Positions 48,865 through 60,109 of a stretch of 64,000 bases of DNA are shown here, in pieces. The notes below the pieces were generated by a model. The model had not been told where the DNA came from. It did no database searches and saw only the letters and a program-made list of their open reading frames with translations. Numbering within the stretch: the stretch's first letter is position 1; the number at the start of each line of letters is the position of its first letter. The DNA is from Muscardinus avellanarius (Eukaryota; Chordata; Mammalia; Rodentia; Gliridae), in contig OY726557.1 of NCBI GenBank assembly GCA_963383645.1, positions 127,682,603 through 127,746,602 of the forward strand. Reading direction: 5' to 3'. The position numbers and the translations under genes are program-made.

Positions 48865-50642
48865 CTGAATAGTTTTTCCAGCTATTATAAATTGGATTTT
48901 TCTTATTTCTTTTTTGGAGAGTTTATCATTAGTGTATGGAAATGATATTGATTTTTGCATATTGATCTTTATATCTTACATTTTGTTGAATTTGTTTACT
49001 AGTTCTTTGGGGTTTTCTCTATATAACATTATGTTATCTACGAACAAGAATAATTTAACTTCTTTCTTTTTTATTTGGATGCCTTTTTTACTTCTTTTCC
49101 AGTACTAGAAAGAATAAATGTTAAGAATGGTCATCTTTGTCTTATTCCTGATCTTAAAAGCTTTCAAAATTTTTACTGAGTTTTATACCAACTGTGATTT
49201 TGTCATAAATGGCCTCTATTGTGTACAGATACATTCCTCTTACATGTAATTTGTTGAGAGTTTTTATCCTAAAATGATGTTGAATTTTGCCAAACACATT
49301 TTCTGCATCTATTAAGATAATCATACATGATTTTGTCTTTCATATAATCAATGTCATGTAACTCATATTTAGATTTTCAAATGTTGAACCATCCTTTCAT
49401 TCCTGGGGGAAATCCCATTTTTATCATGGTGAATGATTCTTTTCATGTAATACTGAAATCAGTTTATTTGGTATGTTTTGAGGATTATTGCATCTGTATT
49501 CATCAGGGTGTTTGGTCTGTAATTTTCAACTTTTATAATGTCCTTGTCTGGCTTTGGTACCAGAGTAATACTGTCATTAAAAAGAATGTTTCTCTCCTTT
49601 AATGTTTGAAAGAGTTTGAAATGGATTGACATTAGTTCTTTAAATGTTCTATATAATTGAAAGGTAAAGCCCTTAGATCCTGGGCTTTTCTTTGAGGGGA
49701 GCTTTTTATTACTGATCGAAACTCTTTATTCATCATTGGCTATTCCACTAAAAATAACACAAATTTTAACAAGATTAAAAGAAGGTAATTAGCCTGTTTT
49801 ACAAATTCAAATAGTAATTATCCTTTTTGTTCTTTCCTGCTCCTGAAATGCTAGGTTTTCCTTCAATAGCATTTTTCTTCTACTGAACTTTCTTTAACAT
49901 TTCCTTCAGAGCTTGTCAATTGGTAATAGATTTCCCTAGATTTCTTTCATCCTGGAATTTCTTGCCTTTGCCTGTACTTTTAAATAGATGGATATGATAT
50001 TGTGAAATATATATTAGTTCTTACTCCAGTTTCCTGGAACACAAATCCTAAAGGTCCTTGGAATTTTCAAAGTCATCATGTCTTTTTGTATGGCAACAAG
50101 TTGGCATAGCTGCAGGATGAGGACCCATCACAGGAAAGACCAAAAAAGGATTAGAGACTTTTGTTCTTCACCTAGACCTTCTGAGAGGTGAAAGAGGCTG
50201 AAGGGGAAGTTACTCACCCATGGACATTGACTTGATCAATCATGCCTGCATGATAAAGCCTAGAAAGGCAGAGAGTGGAAGAATTTCTGGATAGCTGAAC
50301 CTGGTGAGGTTCCTAGAGACAGATGCAACTGGAGAGCCCGTGGGAGGTCTGCACTCTTCACCTGTGCTTCACCTAATGAATTGCTTCATCTGTATCTTTT
50401 ACAATATCTGTAATGGCAAACAGATGAATATGTTCCTCTAATTTGTTCATTTGTTCTAGAAAATTAATCAAATCCAATAATGGGATGGTAAGAAGTCCAA
50501 CTGACAACTGGTAGGTCAGAAGATCCAGAGAACAAGACTTTGACTGGGGTCTTTAGTATGGAGCAGTCTGTAGGACTGAGCCCTCAAATGTGAATGCCTA
50601 CAATGCTTCTATACAGACAGACTCAGAATTAAATTAGAGGAG

Positions 50643-50935
50643 GCCAGCTGTGGTGGTACAGGCCTATAATCCTAGTACTTGGGAGGCTGAGACAGAAAGA
50701 TAGCAAGTTTGAGGCCAACCTCAGCAATTTATCAAGACCCTCTTTCAAATTTTAAAAATAAAATTAGTCCTGGGAGTATAGCACAGAGGTAGAATGCCCC
50801 TGAATTCACAACTTAATACCAGAAAAATTAAAAAAAATAAGTAAATGAAAACAGGGATGGGGGTATACTCAGAGGTAGAATTCCTTTTGATTTAGCCTCC
50901 AGCATCAACAAAAAATAAAAACAAACCAAAATAAT
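50643..50935 (+). mobile_element. B1-ID-ID SINE arrangement
   Basis: A B1-like half (GCCAGCTGTGGTGGTACAGG) and an ID-like half ending in an A-rich tail at ~50840 are followed by a second ID-like half (GGGATGGGGGTATACTCAG) with its own A-rich tail. It may be a dimer followed by an ID monomer inserted in the tail, or a trimeric variant. Confidence 0.75.
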
Positions 50936-52489
50936 AATTCAATTAGTGAATAGACATTTGATGTCCACTTGGTAATTAAATGCTTGCTTGGTGCCTGGGG
51001 AAAAACTCCTATATACATTTGGAGCTAAAAGCATGTTGTGAGAGAAGTGTGAGGGAAACTGAATTTTTATAATCATAAACTATAGGATCACTAAATACAG
51101 AACAATGGATTAACAGTTCTTTGCTTTTAGCACCTAGAAATGTCATTCCATTATTTTCTGTCCTTCATGGTAATAAAAAAAAAATTCTGAGCTTCCCTAA
51201 ATTTAATTACAAGAGCTGGGGGGGTGGAATGGGAAATAAATAAGGCAAGTTAAGCAACAGAAGGACTTTTTTACATTCCTGAATATATGTTGAACCTCAA
51301 CTTGAATCTCATCAAGGCAAATCACCAGGTCCACTTCGCTCTGTTTACACATAAACTTCCAAGATCATTAACCTCAGCAAATCCAGAGTAACAATTAATC
51401 CTTTGTATGCACTGTTCTCCAATCCCAAAGCCTTCCTCTCTTCATATACTCTATCTATAGCCTTCTTTTCCATAACCAATATAGGTTCGATAAAAGCAAC
51501 TAATGCTTTCTTCAAATTTTCATTAAAAATATTATTTCTAGGTCCACCATAAGTTTTTGTAGCTTCTTTCTAGTCTTGCTGCTGGCAGTTGTGGAAACTT
51601 GTGATAGGACCTGATCTTTTCATTACCCAGTTGACCCAATAAATCTTTTTATTTTAGAGGTACCTAAGTCTCAGGGGTTTAGTTTACTGCTAAATTTTTA
51701 TGAGAAATCTGCCGTTATTTGATTTGACTGCTATGAATCCAAGTTGTTTCTTTAATGTGACATGCTGGTTTTCTCCAGCCAATTTTAATAATTTTCTCTT
51801 TGTCTTTTAGGACTTTATATCTGCATATGTATTTTTCTAAATTTTTCCTATTTGCAGTATGCTAAGCTGATGTATGAGCCAATTATGTTCCAAGAAGTTT
51901 GAAAAAATTCAACATGTTTTCTGCACCAATTGCGTTCTCCTCTTCATCAAAGATACTGATAATATGTGTATTAGACTGTTTTATATTGTCTCCGAGTACC
52001 TGAATCTCTTCTCCTTTAAGTTCTTCTTAAAAAAAAAACTTTCTACCACTTCTTTTATTGAATAATTTCTGTTGATATATTGTTAAATTCGTTGACTCTT
52101 TCATCTGTCTTTTCCATTCTGCTATTGAACTAATCCATTGGATTTTGTACAATTATTGTATTGTTCAACTCTAAAATTTCCATTTTACTCTACTTTATAG
52201 CTTCTCTTTCTCTTTCTTGAAACTTTCTATCTCTTTACCTATTTCTAAAATAGTCATCTTAACTTAACACACTTATCATAACTGCATTAAAGTCTTGGAA
52301 ATCACAATTTCTGGGTTACCCCGGGCTTGATCTCTGTTTTCATCTCCCCTGAACACTGTCAGAATTGCCTGATTTTAAGGCATGTAATTCTGTTTTGGAT
52401 ACTAGGTGTTGGGAAAATGAGACTCAGACTTTTGAAAGTCTTATGGAGGTTGTGTGTTTTGTTTTTATTTTCTGTTCATTAATCAATCT

Positions 52490-53108
52490 GGTTAAGTTCT
52501 GATCACAAGTTCCGAGTTACTGTGCATGGACTGTGGTTCCAACATCAGTTCTCTCCAGAGGCTTTGGAGGGGGTTGCACCTGCGCAGTATTTGCGCCTTC
52601 TGAGAACAATCTGCAGTCCAGGCAGGTGAGTTGTCTTGACAGTCCCCGCACATTAGGAACATCGCCCTGCATGAGCAGGTTGAAGAGAGGCAAAAGTTGC
52701 TCTTTCTCCAACTCTGTTGTCCATGCTACTTCACTGATATTCTTTGGCACCCTTGGGTGACCCAGCATGGGACTTCATCTGTCTGTGCCTTGCTGCTCAC
52801 TTCCCACAAGTGAGTCATCCTAACCTGCAGAGCCACACAGCAGAGGACAGTGAGAGGAAAAGAGCAGTATGAATTCATTACACTCTTTGCACCCTAATTC
52901 CTCGGGTCAAAAAATATCATTTTCCTCCCTTGTAGTTTTAGGGGCATATTCAGCTGTTATAGTGAATACCATGGAATAGCTGTAGCTTTGGGCTACAGCC
53001 TAGTGGCTGGAGTTGGAGAAAGAGAATAGGGCATCAATCTTATTTTCTCTGTCCTGTAGGGGACCACCCCTTTATAAGGATAGGAATGAGAAATCTCTTA
53101 GAGCCTTA
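52490..53108. other. Unrecognised sequence
   Basis: Open frames on opposite strands overlap at 52517-52768 and neither has a recognisable motif. No repeat is identified. Confidence 0.4.
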
Positions 53109-53229
53109 TTTTTTCTTTCTCCTTCCTTCCTCCCTTCCTCCCTTCCTTCCTTCCTTCCTTTTCTTCTTCTTCTTCTTCTTCTTCTTCTTCTTCTTCTTCT
53201 TCTTCTTCTTCTTCTTCTTCTTCTTCTTT

Positions 53230-53277
<48 letters not shown>

Positions 53278-53297
53278 TCCTTCTTTCCTTCTTTCCT
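53109..53297. repeat. 189-nt pure pyrimidine tract: (CCTT)n, (TTC)n, (CTTT)n
   Basis: Every base on the plus strand from 53109 to 53297 is C or T. The tract has three successive repeat types and ends exactly where the next SINE begins, so it grew from that SINE's poly(A) tail complement. It produces the long poly-Leu, poly-Phe and Lys-rich frames, which are not genes. Confidence 0.98.
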
Positions 53298-53490
53298 GGT
53301 ACTGGGGGTTGAATCCAGGGGCATTCTACCTCTGGGTTATACCCCCAGCTCTATTATATTTTATTTTTGAAACAGGGTCTTCTTAGGTTGATGACAGTCT
53401 TACTACTTACTGAGGCCATCCTCAAACCTGTGATCCTTCTGTCTTGGCCTCTCAAGTACTGGGATTACAGGCATACACTGCCATACCAGA
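53298..53490 (-). mobile_element. B1-dID type SINE after the pyrimidine tract
   Basis: The complement of the ID half (GGTACTGGGGGTTGAATCC) is followed by that of the B1 half ending CACTGCCATACCAGAC. Its 3' tail is the hypervariable tract. Confidence 0.87.
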
Positions 53491-55519
53491 CTTCTTCCTA
53501 ACCACACTTTGTGTACAACTTGGTTTTGAGTTGGGAGATATGTAAGCAAAAACAAACCAGAAGACTCACTGGCAAACTGATTCGATGTGAAGTTCTGGTT
53601 TCTTTGTCTAATGTATGTGCTCTTGTTCACTGTTCAATCTTTAAATAGCTGCTCTGTGTATGTTATTCAGAAGTTCTAGTTTCATGTAGTAAGAGATGGC
53701 ATGGAATGTGCCTGCTCTCTCTTCACTGAAATTGAAACTTTTCTATAGAATAAATTTACAGATAATTGTGACATGTCTGAACCCACTACTGGAAGGTCTG
53801 TACATTTTCCAGGGCTAGGTGTTTTAGTACAACTGGTAGTCCAATTTGTAAAACAAAACAAGGTAAATGGATTGGTTTGCAATGATAACAAGCAGAAAGA
53901 AGTAAATTATCTGTAGTGTTTACTGGAGATGTCTTAGAAGAGACTAAACATTTATATATCCTCGCCTGAATCTGGAAAGATAAAGAGATCTGTGAAAAGA
54001 TATTCAGGATGATACCATTTGAGTCCAGGCATAGTCCAGGGGCTAGAATATGCCCCTGATACCAAAAAAATTGAGAGATTTTCCAAGACTTAAGTTACCA
54101 TTTCCTTTTAGCATACCACCCACACGTTTCTGGGAAAAGTCTAATTTCATTTCAAGTAAGAAGTGTTCTAGCTGCTTTCAAAACAAGTGGTTTGTAATGA
54201 ACTATTATAATATCAACTTGCAAAAAGTATGAGGAACTGCAACTTTTCTCTCCTAAGTAGCTCAGTGGAATTAACGAGAGCCTCAGACCAAGATTTTAGG
54301 CCCTTAAATTGGTGATACTGAGTCATAAATCATCTCCTTGTAAACACTTCAAAACCTTACAAATTCCTCTCTGTAGAAACAGGCAAAAACAAACAAACAA
54401 ACAAACAAAAAAGCGCAATAAGCCAGAAGTTTAGACCAGGGCACATCAACTAGCTCATTATAATGATTGACTTGCTTATTGAAGGATGTTGGGTCCTAGA
54501 GTTTTCCACCCCTTTTCTTCTCTGTTTTGGAAGATATCCACCCATATTCTAATATTCAAGAATTCTCACCCTGCACTTAAGTCACTGGGGAAACATTTTC
54601 TCCCTGTGAAAAACTATTACTAGAGTAAATATAACATTGAAAATCTTGTTAGCAAGATGATCCACGAGGCAAGTCATTCTTAGTACCTTCTTCCCAAACA
54701 ACTCTAACCACATTTTTTTGGGTTACTTTTGGATTTTCAACCAAAAAAAATGGTGAAAGTTAGTGAAATTACTTATAGATACTAGTATCTATGAGCCAAT
54801 ATAGCCTGTTACTAAGCATGGTGTAGAGATGGAGCCATGACTATTATAAAAAATATTGTATAACTATTATCATAGGCTCTAGTTCTATCTCTGCCATATG
54901 CTGTCATTGTTTGAGGAATTCATGAGTTCTTTGAGTTTTGAAGCATCCACTTTTGGTAGATGACTCTAGAAGAGATATTATGAAAAATTCATTTTGTGGA
55001 TGAAGAGTTTGGGCAAAACTCATAATCTCATAGTCAACACTGCTTTTTTATTACTTGGATGACTATGGAAGTTTAGCCACATAGATTTGGTATATTCACA
55101 CCCTTGAAGATATATGTTATAAGGTGAATATAGTTTATTTTAGTCAAGCCAAAGGACCAAAGCAGAATTAACTGAAACTTAAGGAAGATATATTTCAGTT
55201 TATTATATGGAAATTTTTATGGTGATATTTTTACAATTCTGAATTGAACTTATACGTACTAGAAATGAAATGACTTTTCTCAAAATGTTATTAGCACCCA
55301 ATCATTCCCTTCAACATCACACTGTACTAATCCAGCACTGTGTTTAAAGAATGAATGATCAGGACCTCAGTTTATTATATTAGCTGTATTTATTCATGGT
55401 TGTCTCTGTCCTTTTCTCTCTAACCTTTACTTTCTTTCCAATTGATCTTCCAGGAAACATCTTTCATTATATTATCACTTTTTGCCAAAAAAATTCATTT
55501 TATTCTTGAATAAATGCAG
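53491..55519. other. Unrecognised sequence
   Basis: Only an (AAAC)n run at about 54384-54412 stands out. No exon or repeat family is recognised. Confidence 0.45.
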
Positions 55520-55848
55520 ATTATTTTATTTTAACATTTTTGCATAAAATATGATATACATTAAGAAAATATACACAGCAAAATCCCAGGCTATATGATT
55601 TATCACACAAGAAAGCATTCTTGTAACTACCATCCAGATCTAAAAGTAAAAACTTCCATATCCCCCACCAATCATTGGTTCCACCATTCTTCTGAACAGA
55701 ATTATTTCAGTTCCTAATAATTACATTTTTTATAGCTTTACTACAAAAAAAATCCATTCCTAAGTCCTACGTCTTAGCTCTGTTTGTATTTTAAATTTAT
55801 ATAAATGGAATGATATGGTATCTATCCTTATGTCTTACTCCTTCCCTC
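55520..55848 (-). mobile_element. Ancient L1 3' region (left part), split by the composite L1
   Basis: ATATACACAGCAAAATCCCAG and TATATAAATGGAATGATATG, with the sequence resuming after 61183 as TGTATAAACATAATTCAATT and TTGTATCCATTAGTGATTAT, follow the order of the complement of an old L1 3' region. The young composite element landed inside it. Confidence 0.5.
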
Positions 55849-55863
55849 AAAAATGTCTTATGA

Positions 55864-56604
55864 GAAGACTTCCAGGAGGATGGCGACGGAGAAAAGCGGG
55901 GCTTATGAGCCCCACTAACAACCAGTCTTTATTACGACAAAATCAGCACCTTTCATAACCAGAAAACACCATCAGAAGAGAAACAAAAATAAATGTAATT
56001 ACAAGAGACAAAGAAAAAGAGGGCTGGAAAAATGAGACACCAGAAAGAAACCAGACTGCAGTGCTGCAGCCGGAGCCGCGGCGTGAAACGGTGTGGATGC
56101 CATCTTCCCTTGCAGCACCAGGCCCTAGAGAGGAGGAGGACTCATAACGGAGCTCAGAGCAAGAGAGGAGATACGCTGGCCTCACGCCTGAGGATGCAGC
56201 AGCAGCGCCTTATTGCCGGCGGCAACGGCGAGTTCCCTGGATGGCTAAAGACCAACGCACTCGCAGCAAATTCATCGAATTCAGTACAGCTACATCTGCG
56301 TACTCAACAACAGTGAGTCAAATTGCGGGCCACAGAGGAGAAATCCCAGGACTGTACTCCCTGGGACTTGATCCAGTGGGGGAGGGGCGGTGGCAGAGAT
56401 ATCACACCATAGGAGAACTTCAACCCGGCACCCCCCACAGTCTAAAGCAGCCTCTATCGACTCTCTGGGTCGGAGACTCTGTGATACAACCCAGTAAAGG
56501 AGAAGTGGGGTCTGAGATACTACTGACTCGAGATCCAGAACACCTTAAGTGAAGTCATAGTGATCCAAGGGAAGAACCCAGAGAAGGCACAAACTTCCGA
56601 AATC
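55864..56604 (+). promoter_or_regulatory. L1 5' UTR of copy A
   Basis: It begins right after the TSD with GAAGACTTCCAGGAGGATGG and a GATGGCGACGG motif near the start, as in L1 promoters that use a YY1-type site. It is CpG-rich compared with its surroundings, consistent with an internal RNA polymerase II promoter. Starting immediately after the TSD suggests that this 5' end is complete. Confidence 0.75.
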
Positions 56605-57489
56605 ATGGGAAAGAGGAATAATACTGGAGCAATGAATGCACACAACCCCACAACATCAGAACCCGATAAAACAGAAAATCAAAGATTTCTAGAAGATCAA
56701 ATCAGGAAAATAACTGTAGAAATAATAGAGGTGCTTCGAAAAGAACTCAGAGAGAGCCAAAAAGAGATAAAGGATGCAATTAATGAAGTAAAGGCCTCAA
56801 TTCAAAGCACAAACAACCAATTAGACCACATGGAGAACAGAATCTCGCTCTTAGAAGATGAGCAATCCAAAAATGAACGCATAGTTTCTAATCTAGAAAA
56901 AAATATCCGACAACAGAAATCTGACATTGAAGAAATATGGGCCCATTTTAAGAGAGCTAACCTAAGAATAATTGGAATAGAGGAGGGAAAAGAAAGTGAA
57001 ACCAAAGAGATCAACAATCTCTTCAAGGAAGTAATAGCAGAAAATTTTCCAGACATAGAGCAAGAGGTCGCTACACAGGTCCAGGAAACTTATAGAACTC
57101 CCTTTAGACAGGATCGGAGAAGAGGATCCCCACGCCACATAATTGTCAAAATGACCAATGTGGAAGCCAAGCAGAGAATCTTAAAGGCAACAAAAGCAAA
57201 GGGCCAAGTGACATTCAGAGGCAAACCAATTAGAATCACTCCAGACTTCCCAAACCAAGTCATGAGAGCCAGAAGGGCTTGGAGTAACATATTCCCAATT
57301 CTGAAAGAAAACAACTTCCAGCCAAAAATTTCCTACCCAGCAAAACTTTCTATCAAATTAGATGGAGAAATAAGAAGCTTCCATGACAAACAGAAACTGA
57401 AGGAATTTATGACTTCAAAAACAGCACTAGAGAAAATACTCAAAGAGATTAACTACAAAGAAGAAATAGGTAACACACTCCAGAACTAG
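56605..57489 (+). CDS. L1 ORF1 (RNA-binding chaperone), open, copy A
   Basis: ORF1 protein trimerises on L1 RNA and forms the ribonucleoprotein needed for retrotransposition. The start chosen is the MGKR methionine at 56605 (294 codons); the frame extends 15 codons upstream to an ATG at 56560. Counting from 56560, a heptad-rich segment at ~40-130 should form the coiled coil, the RRM begins at NLRIIGIEE (~134), and the C-terminal domain holds RARRAW (~236-241) and ISYPAKLS (~257-264), both RNA-contact regions in the family. It is shorter than the ~338-residue human protein, mainly at the N-terminus. No ORF2 follows, so any activity would need another L1. Confidence 0.9.
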   Translation: MGKRNNTGAMNAHNPTTSEPDKTENQRFLEDQIRKITVEIIEVLRKELRESQKEIKDAINEVKASIQSTNNQLDHMENRISLLEDEQSKNERIVSNLEKNIRQQKSDIEEIWAHFKRANLRIIGIEEGKESETKEINNLFKEVIAENFPDIEQEVATQVQETYRTPFRQDRRRGSPRHIIVKMTNVEAKQRILKATKAKGQVTFRGKPIRITPDFPNQVMRARRAWSNIFPILKENNFQPKISYPAKLSIKLDGEIRSFHDKQKLKEFMTSKTALEKILKEINYKEEIGNTLQN

Positions 57490-57519
57490 AGAAACAAGAG
57501 TTTCCATCCAACAGACAAC

Positions 57520-58424
57520 TAAGATTGGTTATCTGTGGAGATTCATTATTTATGTTAGTCTTTTACCTATCTCTAAATGGTATTGTTTGCCTTTATTGTT
57601 GTTAATTTTTAGGATTTCTAGTTGGAATATTAATATACCTTCAGATATAGCAATTGGAAATATTTTATCCCATTCTACTAGTAACTGTTAACTCTGTTTA
57701 CATTGTCTTTGGATATACAATATTTTTTTATTTTTTAGGGAGTTTGTATACTCTTCTGTTGTCTGTGCCATTGAAATCATAACCAAGAAATCACTGCCAA
57801 TTTCAATGTTGTGAGGTTTAATGACCCAGATTTTCTCCTAAAAGTTTATAGTCTTAAGATTTATATTTAGGTCTGTTATCTATTTTGAGTTAATATTTGT
57901 ATATGGGATTAGGTAAGGGTCCAATTTTATTCTTTTCCATGTAATTATTATTTTTAAACAATATTTAGTTAAAAGATTATTATTTCCACCACCAAATGTT
58001 CGTGGAAACCTTGTCAAAAATAACTCGACAATATAGGGAAGAATTTAGCTCTAGGCTTTTATTTAACTCCAATGGTTTATATATCTGCCTTTAGAATAGT
58101 ACTACACTGTTTCAATTATTGTAGCTTTATATGGTTTCAAATCAGAAAATATATGTCTTCTAGCTTTGTTCTTTATCAAGATCGTTTTGGGTACCTAGAG
58201 TCCATATTCCATATTAGGATAGATTTTTTTCTGAAAAATAAATATATAAATATATGATAGTTTCACCTAAAAAATAGAAAAAAATATTCTCTGGTAAGAA
58301 AGAAAGCAAAAAGAAATATTGAAATGTTATCTTTAAGTCATCAAAAGCTTGGTATCAGACAAATGAAACTGTTATGTGAGATTATCATTTTTAAGTTTAG
58401 ATAAATTGCCATAATACTAGATGT
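57520..58424 (+). other. Foreign block replacing ORF2 in copy A, with antisense old L1
   Basis: L1 homology stops after the inter-ORF spacer (CAACAGACAACTAAG). From about 57645 to 58215 the plus strand reads like the complement of an ancient L1 ORF2: TTTTGAGTTAATATTTGTAT, TAGGTAAGGGTCCAATTTT and TGTAGCTTTATATGGTTTC appear in the order found in antisense L1M copies. The flanking parts (57520-57644, 58216-58424) are unassigned. The same block occurs at matching positions in copy B (60110-61010). Confidence 0.7.
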
Positions 58425-58629
58425 CAACTACTAAGCCAAGCATGGGAGGGAGGGATAGGGAGAGAATGGGGTGGGGATTGGGTGGGGGCTGACTGGGATA
58501 AGTGTGCATGTATGTCTACAAAAGTTTGTATCCTACTATGATGTATGAATACAGTGCACCAATAAAAATAAAAAATAAAAATAAAAAAAATAAAAAAAAG
58601 AAACCTGCAAAAAAAAGAAAAAAAAAAAA
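58425..58629 (+). mobile_element. L1 3' UTR terminus and A-rich tail of copy A
   Basis: CTAAGCCAAGCATGGGAGGG, the G-rich stretch and GATGTATGAATACAGTGCACC match the 3' termini of the other L1s here. A 70-base A-rich run with scattered T and G leads directly into copy B. This short 3' end is the part that would be recognised for reverse transcription in trans. Confidence 0.88.
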
Positions 58630-59221
58630 GACCAACACACTCAACAGCCCACCAGGCTCCAGAGAGGAACAGCGGACAGCAAGCCAAGGTGAGCCGCTGA
58701 GGAACAGCCGGGCGGAATTTGGCAGATTTTTCAGTGCAGAGAGCATCTAAAGCTCCCAGGGGCTGGGCTCAGCACACCCTGCAGGGACTCAGAATAGAGC
58801 TCAAAACCAGAGAAGAAATACACCAGCCTCACGGCCAAGAGTGTGGCAGTGGTGCCATATTGCCACCGGCGGCAGAAGCAGCGAATTAACCGAGTCCACT
58901 ACAGCTCCAATCGGCGCACTCAACAACAGTGAGTCAAATTGCGGCCTCTAGAGGAGAAATCCCAGTACTGCACTCCCAGGGACTTGACCCAGTCGGGGAG
59001 TGGTGGTGGCAGAGATATCACACCATAGGAGAACGCCCAACCTGGCACCTCTCATGATCTAAAGCAGCCTCGATTGACTCCCTGGGTCTGAGACTCTACG
59101 ATACAACACAGTAAAGGAGTAGTGGGGACTGAGATACCACCGACTTGAGATCCAGAGTACCTTAAGTGAAGTCGTAGTGACCCAAAGGAAGAACCCAGAG
59201 AAGGCACAAACTTCCGAAATC
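58630..59221 (+). promoter_or_regulatory. L1 5' UTR of copy B, diverged from copy A upstream
   Basis: The first ~290 bases (to about 58920) align only loosely with copy A and include differently arranged segments. From CAACAGTGAGTCAAATTGCG onward the two copies are nearly identical. It lacks the GAAGACTTCCAGGAGGATGG start of copy A, so it may be 5'-truncated or belong to a different promoter lineage. Confidence 0.6.
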
Positions 59222-60106
59222 ATGGGAAAGAGGAATAACAATGGAGCAATGAATGCCCACAACCCTACAACATCAGAACCTGATAAAACAGAAATTCAGA
59301 GATTTCTAGAAGATCAAATCAGGAAAATAACTGTAGACATAATAGAGGTGTTTCGAAAAGAACTCAGAGAGACCCAAAAAGAGATAAAGGATGCAATTAA
59401 TGAAGTAAAGGCCTCAATTCAAAGTACCAACAACCAATTAGACCACAGGGAGAATAGAATCTCACTCTTAGAAGATGAGCACTCCAAAAATGAACGCATA
59501 GTTTCTAATTCAGAAAAAAATATCCGGCAGCAGGAATCTGACATTGAAGAAATATGGGCCTATTTTAAGAGAGCTAACCTAAGAATAATTGGAATAGAGG
59601 AGGGAAAAGAAGATGAAACCAAAGGGATCAACAATCTCTTCAAGGAAGTAGTAGCAGAACATTTTCCAAACATAGAGGAAGAGGTCGATACACATAATCT
59701 CCCTTTAGACAGGATCGGAGAAGAGACATAATTGTCAAAATGACCAATGTGGAAGCCAAGTAGAGAATCATAAAGGCAACAAAAACAAAGGGCCAAGTGA
59801 CATTCAGAGGCAAATTAATTAGAATCACTCCAGACTTCCCAAAGCATGAGAGCCAGAAGGGCTTGGAGTAGCATATTCCAAAGTCTGAAAGAAAACAACT
59901 TGCAGCCAAAAATTTCCTACCCAGCAAAACTTTCTATCAAATTAGATGGGGAAATAAGAAGCATCCATGACAAACAGAAACTGAAGGAATTTATGTCTTC
60001 AAAACCAGCACTAGAGAAAATACTCAAAGAGATTAACTACAAAGAAGAAATAGGTAATACACACCACAACCAGAGAAACAAGATTTTCCATCCAACAGAC
60101 AACTAA
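59222..60106 (+). pseudogene. L1 ORF1, copy B, disrupted
   Basis: It is homologous to copy A ORF1 over its full length. Relative to copy A it has lost about 16 and 12 bases near 59690-59730, which shifts the frame and ends the reading at 59731. It also has a TAG where copy A has a Gln codon (59761-59763) and lost about 5 bases near 59840. The net change restores the frame for the C-terminal part (59846-60106). The N-terminal coiled coil and RRM start are still open. Confidence 0.9.
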
Positions 60107-60109
60107 GAT

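Larger units (their letters stand above)
46630..52480 (-). mobile_element. Ancient L1M-type element, heavily decayed and interrupted
   Basis: The complement of an old L1 3' UTR (TTAATTTTAATTGACAAAG, CCATGTGGAATGGATATATG) starts the block. The complement of ORF2 follows in order from 47280 to about 49740, for example TGTGCAGAAGCTTTTTAGTT and TTCATTTTGAGTTGATTTT. Words near 49870-50060 and 51690-52480 resemble the complement of L1 5' regions. SINEs at 47.1, 48.7 and 50.7 kb split it. The 5' half is the less certain part. No frame is usable. Confidence 0.65.

Noticed and set aside
53013..53370. Poly-Leu, poly-Phe and poly-Lys frames
   Set aside because: They are translations of the pyrimidine microsatellite tract, not genes.
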